Assembly: GCF_009720525.1 (NCBI RefSeq) | Contig: NZ_CP043930.1 | Coordinates: 1,709,501 to 1,773,500 of the forward strand | Source: Gimesia benthica | Lineage (GTDB): Bacteria > Planctomycetota > Planctomycetia > Planctomycetales > Planctomycetaceae | Reading direction: 5' to 3' | DNA length: 64,000 nucleotides | Part shown: piece after piece, positions 26,413 through 33,705 of the stretch | How positions within the stretch are numbered: the first letter of the stretch is position 1 | How the letters are laid out: every line of letters starts with the position of its first letter | Program-made: the position numbers and the translations under genes | Notes under the pieces: model-generated | Told to the model about the DNA's origin: nothing | The model's database searches: none | What the model saw: the letters and a program-made list of their open reading frames with translations, nothing else

Positions 26413-26964
26413 ATGACGAATGACAAAGCAAAGGCAGACTCCGAAAGTTCTCACGACCAAAAACAATACCATAAGCCTCCTGATCGCTTGCTGGGCTTTC
26501 CTAACTCAAAACCTGTGAGGAAAAAAGGCGGGCGAAAGCGTTGGAAAGACACAAAAACGAAAAAGATTTATGAGTGGGATTACCAACATGGTGATGTAGA
26601 AGGCTGGGACAAAACAGGTAAAAGACATTTAGGGTCCTTCGACCCCAAAAAAGGAAACCAAGTGAAGCCCCCCGATCCTTCAAAGAAACCGATTACACCA
26701 ACGATTGTAAAATCAATGAATAAAGAGCGATATACACTAGCTTGGTATTCAGTTGAAAATGAGTCCCTTATTGGAGAAGAGGATATTCCGCTTACTCAAG
26801 ACACTATTCGTAGCTGGTTCTACCTATCTGAAGAGGACACAGCAATTGAATGTTATGATGTGACTGCAAGCCAGAGGAGAGATTTGATGAAACTCGTAAA
26901 ACACAAAATCGATTTGAACGAATTTAATTACCAACTTGAGGGGAGGGCCGATAAACTTACATGA
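26413..26964 (+). CDS. Colicin E3-type rRNase domain fused to a cloacin-immunity-like domain
   Basis: 183 residues; AGGA site about 8 bases before ATG. Residues about 25-93 match the C-terminal cytotoxic domain of colicin E3/cloacin, which cuts 16S rRNA in the decoding centre: GGRKRWKD, IYEWDYQHGDVEG and HLGSFDPKKGNQVKPPDP. From memory, the E3 catalytic Asp, His and Glu correspond to D56, H59 and E63, all present; an Arg near the E3 C-terminus appears as K91. No receptor-binding or translocation domain precedes it. Residues about 104-183 read RYTLAWYS...GEEDIPL...ECYDVTASQRRDLMKL then HKIDL, which I align with cloacin/E3 immunity proteins (CFDV...LLQPYFNHQID). Inference: toxin and immunity in one polypeptide, with an internal ATG at codon 102 (26716). 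Confidence 0.8.
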   Translation: MTNDKAKADSESSHDQKQYHKPPDRLLGFPNSKPVRKKGGRKRWKDTKTKKIYEWDYQHGDVEGWDKTGKRHLGSFDPKKGNQVKPPDPSKKPITPTIVKSMNKERYTLAWYSVENESLIGEEDIPLTQDTIRSWFYLSEEDTAIECYDVTASQRRDLMKLVKHKIDLNEFNYQLEGRADKLT

Positions 26965-26996
26965 TATTTAGCTCTGATTCATTATCGAAGTTGTAA

Positions 26997-27789
26997 AGTA
27001 ACATTTACGTAGCAATCGTATGTGATAAACCAGAAGAAAGTAGCACCTTGATTGTAAAGATTGGCTATGGCTTTGGTTTCAAACCTGATGAAAATGTGTG
27101 GGGGGGCTCGAAACGTTTGGGAACGGGTACGCTGTATGGATCAGGAAATCCAAGAAGGATTCTTCTAAAGAATATGTAGAGAAAACAAACCTGTTCAGAT
27201 TCTGGTTACTCTGGTGGAATCAGCAGATCAGTCATTTGTCGGATACTATGCTAATCAAGATCTTGGCTCCAAGAAAAATTGATTGGTTTTCATTGATCAC
27301 AGCTAATTCCTGAATGCATTCGCCTTATGCTTGGTAAGAATACTCATGGCCAGAGCACTGAGTGGGTTCGTCATGAAAACGTTCACAACAGAGGTGTGGC
27401 TGTTATCGGTAAACGCAAAACCACTCTGACAAAACGGATTAAGCTTTTGGGATATTCACCAGAAATATCATCTGTATTTTGACCAAAAACATCCCACGGT
27501 TCGCCCTCTGTATATCGCATTCAGAGTAGATGGAGTTGTTGACTCGATTTATCGAGTCCTTGAGATAGAACATTCAGTTTGGGTTTTTGATCTCATTCTT
27601 GAACTTGTCAATTTGACAGATGACTGGTCACAAGAGACTCACGCAATTTGGCGATTCGGCCCGGCAATTCCTCTTGTAAAGCCTTTGCGAACTGGAAGCG
27701 GAATGTACAATCGGTGTGTCAGGTGTGACTTGGATTTACTATTGACCTGCGAGACAGTTCAGGAAATTGAGACAGAAATGGGGCAGTAA
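26997..27789 (+). pseudogene. Frameshifted gene remnant
   Basis: Coding-like plus-strand segments in different frames: NIYVAIVCDKPEESSTLIVK into IGYGFGFKPDENVWGG up to TAG 27177; then VQILVTLVESADQSFVGYYA up to a TGA; then MLGKNTHGQSTEWVRHENVH to TGA 27480; finally FWDIHQKYHLYFDQKHPTVR, GPAIPLVKPLRTGSGMYNRC and a normal-looking end at TAA 27787. The last segment has good amino-acid composition for over 100 codons. It looks like one gene broken by about three frameshifts or stops. The family is unknown. The 13-bp palindrome (27606-27618) lies inside it. Confidence 0.5.
27606..27618. repeat. 13-bp palindromic repeat, copy 2
   Basis: TGTCAATTTGACA, identical to 33400-33412 and the reverse complement of 4238-4250. 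This copy lies within the frameshifted gene remnant, unlike the two intergenic copies. Confidence 0.5.
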
Positions 27790-27825
27790 AGATAGTATAT
27801 TTCTTGCATCCGAAAGAGTTGTTGC

Positions 27826-28689
27826 ATGTCACGATATAGCAAATGGGTGAAAAATGATTATGAAAAACTCAAAGCACTTCGTGCTACCGATTTGTTTCAA
27901 AATCACCTTCTTCCCGATATTAAAAAAGGAATTGTCTTTCCTGCAGTTCGTGGAGGGAAGATTGATTTCTACCATCTAGGACGAAAGCTATTTAGTTTTG
28001 ATGGAAAGTCATTCAGATCAAATATAAAGTACCTCGTTGTTTTGGATCAAAACAGAAATGGTGAAGTGACTGAAAAAGGATTTCAAAAACTAAAACTATG
28101 CCAATCCTTTGAAGACGGGTATCAACAGATCAAAAAGAATACGAAGTTATATGTTGATCCTGAATCGGAACAAGTATCGAAAGTCTGCAAAAGGCATTCT
28201 TATTTTCTTGACAGTACTGGACCAATAATAGTCTTAGATATCGAGTTGTCACTGACCGCACAAGAGGAAGATAGAACAGCAGATCGAATTGATTTGATCC
28301 TCTTAAATCAAGAGTCAAAACAGATTCGTTTTTTTGAAGTTAAGACTTTCAAAAACAAAGAACTAAAAGAAGCAAATGGGCACATTCCTGTTGTGGGTCA
28401 AATTGGGCGATATAAGGAACAGTTAGCCAATGAAAAGAGATATAAATATTTACTAGAAAGCTACCTAGAATATGTTGAGATCATCAATATGCTATTTGGT
28501 ATCAAAATACCTCAACCCGAATCCATCGACCGTGATGTCGATCTATTGATATTTGATTTTGGGAAACCGGAGCAAAAAATCCTTGAAGAGAATATTCTGC
28601 CAGCATTTAGTGATAAATTCAGAGTCAGCGTAAGGGGGGATGCTGGAGGTTTAAGTCAAGGAACACTTCAAAAATGGTGGGATGAGTAG
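27826..28689 (+). CDS. PD-(D/E)XK nuclease-like protein
   Basis: 287 residues; AAAGAG lies before the ATG. The C-terminal half carries a restriction-endonuclease-like core: DRIDLILLNQ (D156), IRFFEVKTF (E171-V-K173) and QIGRYKEQL (Q192-x3-Y196, the supporting helix). Residues 1-130 are of unknown fold. The order and spacing of D...ExK...QxxxY are convincing. No methyltransferase or partner gene is adjacent; upstream is the broken gene and the toxin-immunity fusion. It may be a stand-alone nuclease effector or the recognition protein of a larger system disrupted by that decay. Confidence 0.7.
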   Translation: MSRYSKWVKNDYEKLKALRATDLFQNHLLPDIKKGIVFPAVRGGKIDFYHLGRKLFSFDGKSFRSNIKYLVVLDQNRNGEVTEKGFQKLKLCQSFEDGYQQIKKNTKLYVDPESEQVSKVCKRHSYFLDSTGPIIVLDIELSLTAQEEDRTADRIDLILLNQESKQIRFFEVKTFKNKELKEANGHIPVVGQIGRYKEQLANEKRYKYLLESYLEYVEIINMLFGIKIPQPESIDRDVDLLIFDFGKPEQKILEENILPAFSDKFRVSVRGDAGGLSQGTLQKWWDE

Positions 28690-28773
28690 ACGGTGTCGAG
28701 CAGCTAACGATTAGCCTGACATTGAGAGTGTGCGATTATTATGGAAGGTGTAGAATGCTGGCTTATTTTTCCT

Positions 28774-29343
28774 TCACCCAAACATCGTCCTCAAATTCGC
28801 CACCAATTCATACTCACCTTTCAGGTACTTAATCATAGCCAACTGAGCCTCAAGTTCATCCAAAATCTGGGGATGCTCAAACAGGATGTCTGCCGAATAA
28901 TTGGGATCATTCTCTTCCAGCGTACAGTCAAGGCCATCAATCACTGACTGAGCGACAGTTTGAGCCAACCCAACATCATTTCTGCGGCAACAGAGAATGC
29001 ACATCCCGACGCTGTGCTGCACGATAGATACAATAGGATGAATGTCTTCCATCAGAGCGTCCAGTCCATCATCGATTGTCATGAAATCCATTTCGAGGGC
29101 ATTCAAATGATCTTTCTTAGGAATCACACCACTCAACAATGCATCCCAAAGCTCGTTCAAAACATCTTGTAAAATTCGCAGGTCTTGTTCTAAAAGATTT
29201 TCTTCGAGGAGATCGGCATAAGATGTCAGCAGGCGGTCGGCACACCAGACGGAAAATAAGCATCGCTCAAAATGACGGAGGGGGCGAAGTTGTTTCGTCA
29301 TGAATTCGGAGTAGTCGTCCATGTTTTTGACCGGATTCTTCAT
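28774..29343 (-). CDS. DUF416 (YjaG)-like protein
   Basis: 189 residues from ATG 29343; the longer open frame from TTG 29391 is less likely. Helical throughout. The segment CLFSVWCADRLLTSYADLL, ILQDVLNELWDALLSG and IDGLDCTLEEN, then EHPQILDELEAQLAMIKYL follow the pattern of YjaG/DUF416, a conserved bacterial family of unknown function. No active-site residues are known. It stands alone on the minus strand. Confidence 0.6.
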   Translation of the reverse strand: MKNPVKNMDDYSEFMTKQLRPLRHFERCLFSVWCADRLLTSYADLLEENLLEQDLRILQDVLNELWDALLSGVIPKKDHLNALEMDFMTIDDGLDALMEDIHPIVSIVQHSVGMCILCCRRNDVGLAQTVAQSVIDGLDCTLEENDPNYSADILFEHPQILDELEAQLAMIKYLKGEYELVANLRTMFG

Positions 29344-29604
29344 ACATTCTATTTCACTCACTTCCCCTAATTTATAAATGTGGGCGTGCAACGGTGGATA
29401 AATTTGAAAATATGTTGAAGCTATTGCGGCTAGTTGAATTGTTTAGATTCATTTGGAATGAACTAAATGGGGGGCCTTTAAGTGCCACAAAAAGTAGAAC
29501 TTAAAAATACTCATATATGGTAGGGACAAAGTAATAAATATATACTTAACAGTAGAAAGGTACTAAAACTATTTTGGTAACAACAATTAATCTGGAGCAA
29601 TTCG

Positions 29605-29886
29605 ATGCCAAACCTGACAACGGGCCAGACTGTCTTTTGGGATGGCTGGAGTACAACTGAAGGATTCTATGTAGTCGAAGCTGAGATTGTTTCGATTGAC
29701 GACGAGTACGTTGAAGCACGCCCTAACCGAAAATATTATCCGGGTGGTCAGTGTACTGACATCCCAGCCGATGTCGCACAGCCAGCCCATCTTAGAAGCA
29801 GTTACTTCGACACGCCATTGCACGAGCGATTACAAGAGAACGTCGAGTTCGTTCGCAGTTTGACTCAACCGAGCGAAGGAGCATGA
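29605..29886 (+). CDS. Small hypothetical protein
   Basis: 93 residues, ATG preceded by CTGGAG. Beta-rich N-terminal half (TVFWDGWSTTEGFYVVEAEI) then an acidic helix. Contains NRKYYPGGQCTDIPAD. No family recognised. Single gene, with AT-rich intergenic sequence on both sides. Confidence 0.55.
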   Translation: MPNLTTGQTVFWDGWSTTEGFYVVEAEIVSIDDEYVEARPNRKYYPGGQCTDIPADVAQPAHLRSSYFDTPLHERLQENVEFVRSLTQPSEGA

Positions 29887-30082
29887 GGCTACCCTGCCAG
29901 ATATCATGGCAACGGCGGCAGACCAGAATGAGCCAATCCTCGTTATAAAATCCCGTATCGTATCTCAGATGATGGGTATCGATTCCGGGTCTGCCGCATA
30001 GTTGGCACAGCCCATGATCACGTTGATAAACGCGTTCGCGAGCTCGTTGCCTTTTAACAATTTTTAAATAGTGTAAATCATT

Positions 30083-30388
30083 TCAGAACCCTTCATTAAT
30101 CCAGTCGTCTGCAATGTCTACACTTTTGACCATTCGGCTTTTATGTAGCAGTGTATCCAAATCAAAGATTAGTTCATCTGAGTCTTCTGGTAAGATAGAA
30201 ATAGATCTTCCATTTATTGAAATACGCTTTGGGGTTCGGTGCTGCTCCACATCCATAGTTGCAGGTGAGAAAGCAGTCCCAACACTATCCCGAAATGACT
30301 GAGCTTCACCTATGGTGAGGATTAGTCGGCCACCTTCGCTTGAGTGGACTTCAATTCTATTATCGTTTTGGGTTACGTAAATACTCAT
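30083..30388 (-). CDS. Small hypothetical protein
   Basis: 101 residues from ATG 30388 (TTG 30421 would add 11 unlikely residues). It opens MSIYVTQNDNRIEVHSSEGG, with alternating strands (RLILTIGEAQSF, RISINGRSISIL) and an acidic tail ending DDWINEGF. No domain recognised; general look of a small beta-fold accessory protein. The gene 120 bases upstream on the same strand is of similar type. Confidence 0.5.
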   Translation of the reverse strand: MSIYVTQNDNRIEVHSSEGGRLILTIGEAQSFRDSVGTAFSPATMDVEQHRTPKRISINGRSISILPEDSDELIFDLDTLLHKSRMVKSVDIADDWINEGF

Positions 30389-30507
30389 CGGTTGATACCT
30401 ATAATCTCTTTTTGCTTTCAATCGTATTCAAAATCATCGAAGTGAATCCAAAGCTTCTGTGGTCGCTCAGATCATGCAGTTCACTGGCTCCATTGAATTC
30501 CAAAACC

Positions 30508-30720
30508 TTACGAGCGTATCGTCAATTGCACAGCGAATCCTTCTGTTGTGATTCCAATATCATCTAGTGACGCGACACATCGTCCTGACTCAGAATCAAA
30601 CAGAATCAGATTTTCCATGATTATCATGTCTTGAAGCAGTTCTGCTATATCCTCCAGAGTTAAATCGACACTGACGCCATCCTTCTCGATTGTCCATAAT
30701 GTTGTAGTTTGGATTTTCAT
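30508..30720 (-). CDS. Small hypothetical protein
   Basis: 70 residues from ATG 30720, preceded by AGGTAGAAA-type sequence; an extended frame to 30846 has a composition that looks non-coding. Contains VDLTLEDIAELLQDMIIMEN, a probable amphipathic helix, and ends in AVQLTIRS. No family recognised. Confidence 0.5.
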   Translation of the reverse strand: MKIQTTTLWTIEKDGVSVDLTLEDIAELLQDMIIMENLILFDSESGRCVASLDDIGITTEGFAVQLTIRS

Positions 30721-31090
30721 TTCTGTATTTCTACCTTCTTCATAACATGTGGGCGTAAAATCAGCCCGGAAAATCAAATAATGGGATGCCAAATCAAGCG
30801 ATGAATTGGCGGACGCTTTTGAGCTCAAACCATAGAGCCGAAGCATTCCAGTAGAAGAAGGTAAATCAATGTAATTCTTAGTAATTGAGAGAGCGAATAA
30901 TAGCAGAACTGAAAGTTCTAATCCAGAGGAGTTTCAATCATTCAACTTTTGGTTCCAAAGTCTGAGATCGTTTTTAATATGCAAAAATTATCCAGAATAA
31001 GATCTGGGTGGCTTTTGTTTCAAATTGTGAGGCGTTCCATCACTCTCAATGTAAACCGATTGTATTGAGTGTATACAAAATCATGAGGTA

Positions 31091-31792
31091 CTACTTATAG
31101 GTTACTGAAATTCTATTAAAAAGATCTCTGTAACTGATAATCTCTTGCCCTTGAAGTCTAATATACTGGTTGCCCCATATGGAATTCACTATAGTTTCGA
31201 TTTTCCTTTTTTGAGAAACAGGGAACTGGAGCCCAAATTCTGGATATCCATATTTGCCATGCCGGGCATAGTCGAAAACATAGGAACGTAAATCTTCTTC
31301 TATTGAAAGGTAGCGAAATTTCTCTTGACCATCCTTAATTTTATATGCCACTTCATAAAATACTTTTAATTGTTCCTCATTATGTTTCTTGAAATTTGGT
31401 GGTAGAATTTGCTCATGATAGGCATGAATCAATTTGTTGATCTCAATCTCAACTTTTGTGGCAGACTCACTTAACTCATAAAGCGTTTTTACTTTCTTTT
31501 TAACCTCTGTCGAACCGTACTTCAAATTATCCAGTTTTTTTACTTTCTTTTTCTGCTCTTCATTCAACCAGTTAAATGATATACTTATGGGTTTTTTATC
31601 TTTATCCGAGAGCAAGTATAGACGTTTCACATCTTTTAACTTTTCGTCTTTTTCTAAAAAGTTTTTACCATTGGCAAGATACTGCCCCGAGAATTTAAAA
31701 TGATATCCATCCTCAGTTTCGACATCCCATTCATCACTGAATGTTAATTGAGGGATTAAACAAAATAAAATAAAGCCCATGAATGTACGCAC
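31091..31792 (-). CDS. Secreted hypothetical protein
   Basis: 233 residues. GTG 31792 is supported by GAGAG 7 bases before it. The N-terminus (RTFMGFILFCLIPQLTFSDE) is a signal peptide with probable cleavage after TFS. The mature protein is Lys-rich and mostly helical, with EEQKKKVKKLDNLKY and YELSESATKVEIEINKLIHA. No enzyme motif. It probably acts in the periplasm or on the cell surface. The neighbour upstream on the same strand is a membrane protein with a frameshift. Confidence 0.6.
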   Translation of the reverse strand: MRTFMGFILFCLIPQLTFSDEWDVETEDGYHFKFSGQYLANGKNFLEKDEKLKDVKRLYLLSDKDKKPISISFNWLNEEQKKKVKKLDNLKYGSTEVKKKVKTLYELSESATKVEIEINKLIHAYHEQILPPNFKKHNEEQLKVFYEVAYKIKDGQEKFRYLSIEEDLRSYVFDYARHGKYGYPEFGLQFPVSQKRKIETIVNSIWGNQYIRLQGQEIISYRDLFNRISVTYK

Positions 31793-31879
31793 TAAATTCT
31801 CTCTATTAAATGATCGGATAGCATGATTACTGGACTATGTTACTCTTCTTAAATCTGGGAGTGAATCAATTATATTCCG

Positions 31880-33288
31880 CTATTTGGGCAACTCCAACTT
31901 TGTGATCTCTGCCAGAAATGCGTATTGGGGTGAACCAAATGAGGATGGGTTTGCATTAACAACATTCACGGTAAAAGTAATACGCATCTTGTGATAAGAT
32001 GAAATTGAAAGCTTATCTTTCAATCCTCTAGCAACGTCATTTGAAGCAATATATGGATTAAGTCGATCACTCATCAAAATGTTGCCATTCCCAATGGGAT
32101 CTGCTTTATGGGGATCCCGTTTCGCCGACTTGATCGATAATAGATATCCATCGATGATATATTCACCGGCATAATTTTTACTTTTATATCGATGTATATC
32201 TGATCCTTGAATCCACACATCGAATTGGTACGTGAGGCCAACGTATCTTTCTGGATAATCAGCAATATCCTCTAATGATGCAAATGGAAGTTGAGCACGA
32301 ATAACCCTCTCCATTTCCATACGTTTCTCTTCTTCCCGTTTGAGTCTTTCCTGTTCTGCTTTTAGCTTATCTTTTTCTGCTTGGATTCTATCCTGTGCTT
32401 TACCAATTTTTGCCCTTCTCTCAATAGCAGAATCGAGATTTCGTTTTATCGTATCTGCCCTAACAGCAATCAATGCTTCATTTTTGACCTTTCCGTCAGG
32501 GATACTGTAGTGTGTCTTTGCCTTATTAAACTCATCGTCATTCAAGGCATTTAGAGCCTCTAGGGTTACTCGATCAGAATTGGCTAATTCTGCCTCTGTT
32601 AGAAGTTGTTTTATTTCTTCTTTTTCATTGGCATGAGGATGTTCTAAATAATCCTTGAGTAATTTAATTCCATCTGAAACATCTTTGTTCTTGAATTTAT
32701 CTTTGGCGGTTTCCAGAAGAATTTCAGCTTTCTGCTGTGATTCTTGAATTCGAACTTGTCGAGCTCGATCTTCTTGCCATTGGCGAAGTTTTTTGAGAGC
32801 TTCCTCCCCGTAGTGATCGTGATCTCAGTTGCATTCTCATCAGTGATTGCGGCAACTAAGTCATTTTCAATTTTTTCTTCATCAAAGAATGACTTCCCAG
32901 CGATCATCTCATTCGCCGCATCAACGGCTTTAGAAATGCGTGTATTAGCTTCTGCAACTTCTTTCTTATGAATGGCAGCAACTCGTGATCGATAAGATGA
33001 GTAAGCATCCCAAGAAATGAAAAGAACGATGGCAAGAGCGACCACTCCAACCAACAACCAAAGTGAATAAAACACCTTCGTTCCATTATCATCTTCCGCA
33101 TGCTTATCACGCCGAGGAGAGCTATTCTCGGCGATTTTGTAGGGCTGCGACAAATCAATTATTTTACCGCAACTGGGGCATCTTAATTTATTGGCGGAGC
33201 CACCAGCTTTGGTAGAAAAGCGATTTCCACAGGGGCAAGTGATCCTGATTCTCTGTATACAATTTGTTCGATTAGCATTTGATACCAT
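31880..33288 (-). pseudogene. Zinc-ribbon membrane coiled-coil protein, frameshifted
   Basis: Two minus-strand frames make one protein of about 469 residues. The first, from ATG 33288, has a zinc ribbon (CPCGNRF...CPSCGK, residues 18-41), a transmembrane helix (VFYSLWLLVGVVALAIVLFI, about 71-90) and a coiled coil, then continues into nonsense after NATEITITT. The second frame resumes as HYGEEALKKLRQWQEDRARQ, QKAEILLETAKDKF and runs through DDEFNKAKTHYS, a long charged coiled coil and a beta-rich C-terminal domain (YVGLTYQFDVWIQGSDI) to 31880. The shift lies near 32820-32835 beside a short ATCAC direct repeat. The zinc-ribbon plus coiled-coil layout is common in planctomycetes. It could be a real frameshift mutation or a sequence error. 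Confidence 0.7.
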
Positions 33289-33399
33289 TTCTCAACCTAC
33301 TATCAATACCTGTTAAAACAGTACGGTTTACTAAGTCTCTTTAGTATACTATGGCTGGCGAACGTAGCAAGACGGACACTCCCTACTGTCTCTATGAAA

Positions 33400-33412
33400 T
33401 GTCAATTTGACA
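33400..33412. repeat. 13-bp palindromic repeat, copy 3
   Basis: TGTCAATTTGACA, extended here to a 15-bp palindrome (ATGTCAATTTGACAT). About 300 bases upstream of the primase-like gene. Confidence 0.5.
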
Positions 33413-33662
33413 TCTTGTTCAATCTGGGATATTTCATCGGTAATTTCTGTTCCGAAATACTCCTCGATGGAAATACCTGAATTACATGACAAGTCCAGCA
33501 GATAATTTATTTTCACTCTCCCCTGCTACACACCAAATCTTCCTTTCTGATTCCTTTCATTAATCTTTCATTTTGATCCCAAAAAATGCCGCCGAAAACT
33601 CTACTTAAATTGGAAGCAGTGTTTTTGTTAAACTGCTCGTTCACTGAATTATGAAAGGAAAA

Positions 33663-33692
33663 GGGGGAGCCACTCAGAAAAACAGCTCCCCC
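33663..33692. promoter_or_regulatory. GC-rich hairpin just before the primase-like ATG
   Basis: Perfect 8-bp arms GGGGGAGC (33663-33670) and GCTCCCCC (33685-33692) with a 14-base loop, ending 13 bases before ATG 33706. The spacer is A-rich and lacks a Shine-Dalgarno sequence. On the minus strand the arm is followed by TTTT and could be a terminator; on the plus strand it could attenuate or structure the leader of the primase-like mRNA. Confidence 0.45.
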
Positions 33693-33705
33693 ACAAAATA
33701 AAAAA

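Larger units (their letters stand above)
33289..33705. other. Intergenic region before the primase gene
   Basis: About 417 bases with no supported gene; short open frames here overlap other genes or have poor composition. It holds the third copy of the 13-bp palindrome (33400-33412) and a GC-rich hairpin (33663-33692). As the upstream region of a replication-like gene it is a candidate for control sites or an origin, but no iteron array is visible. Confidence 0.4.

Noticed and set aside
27098-27313. 71-codon plus-strand frame
   Set aside because: Composition is unlike neighbours; alternative frames across the same stretch give the continuous coding-like segments of the broken gene.
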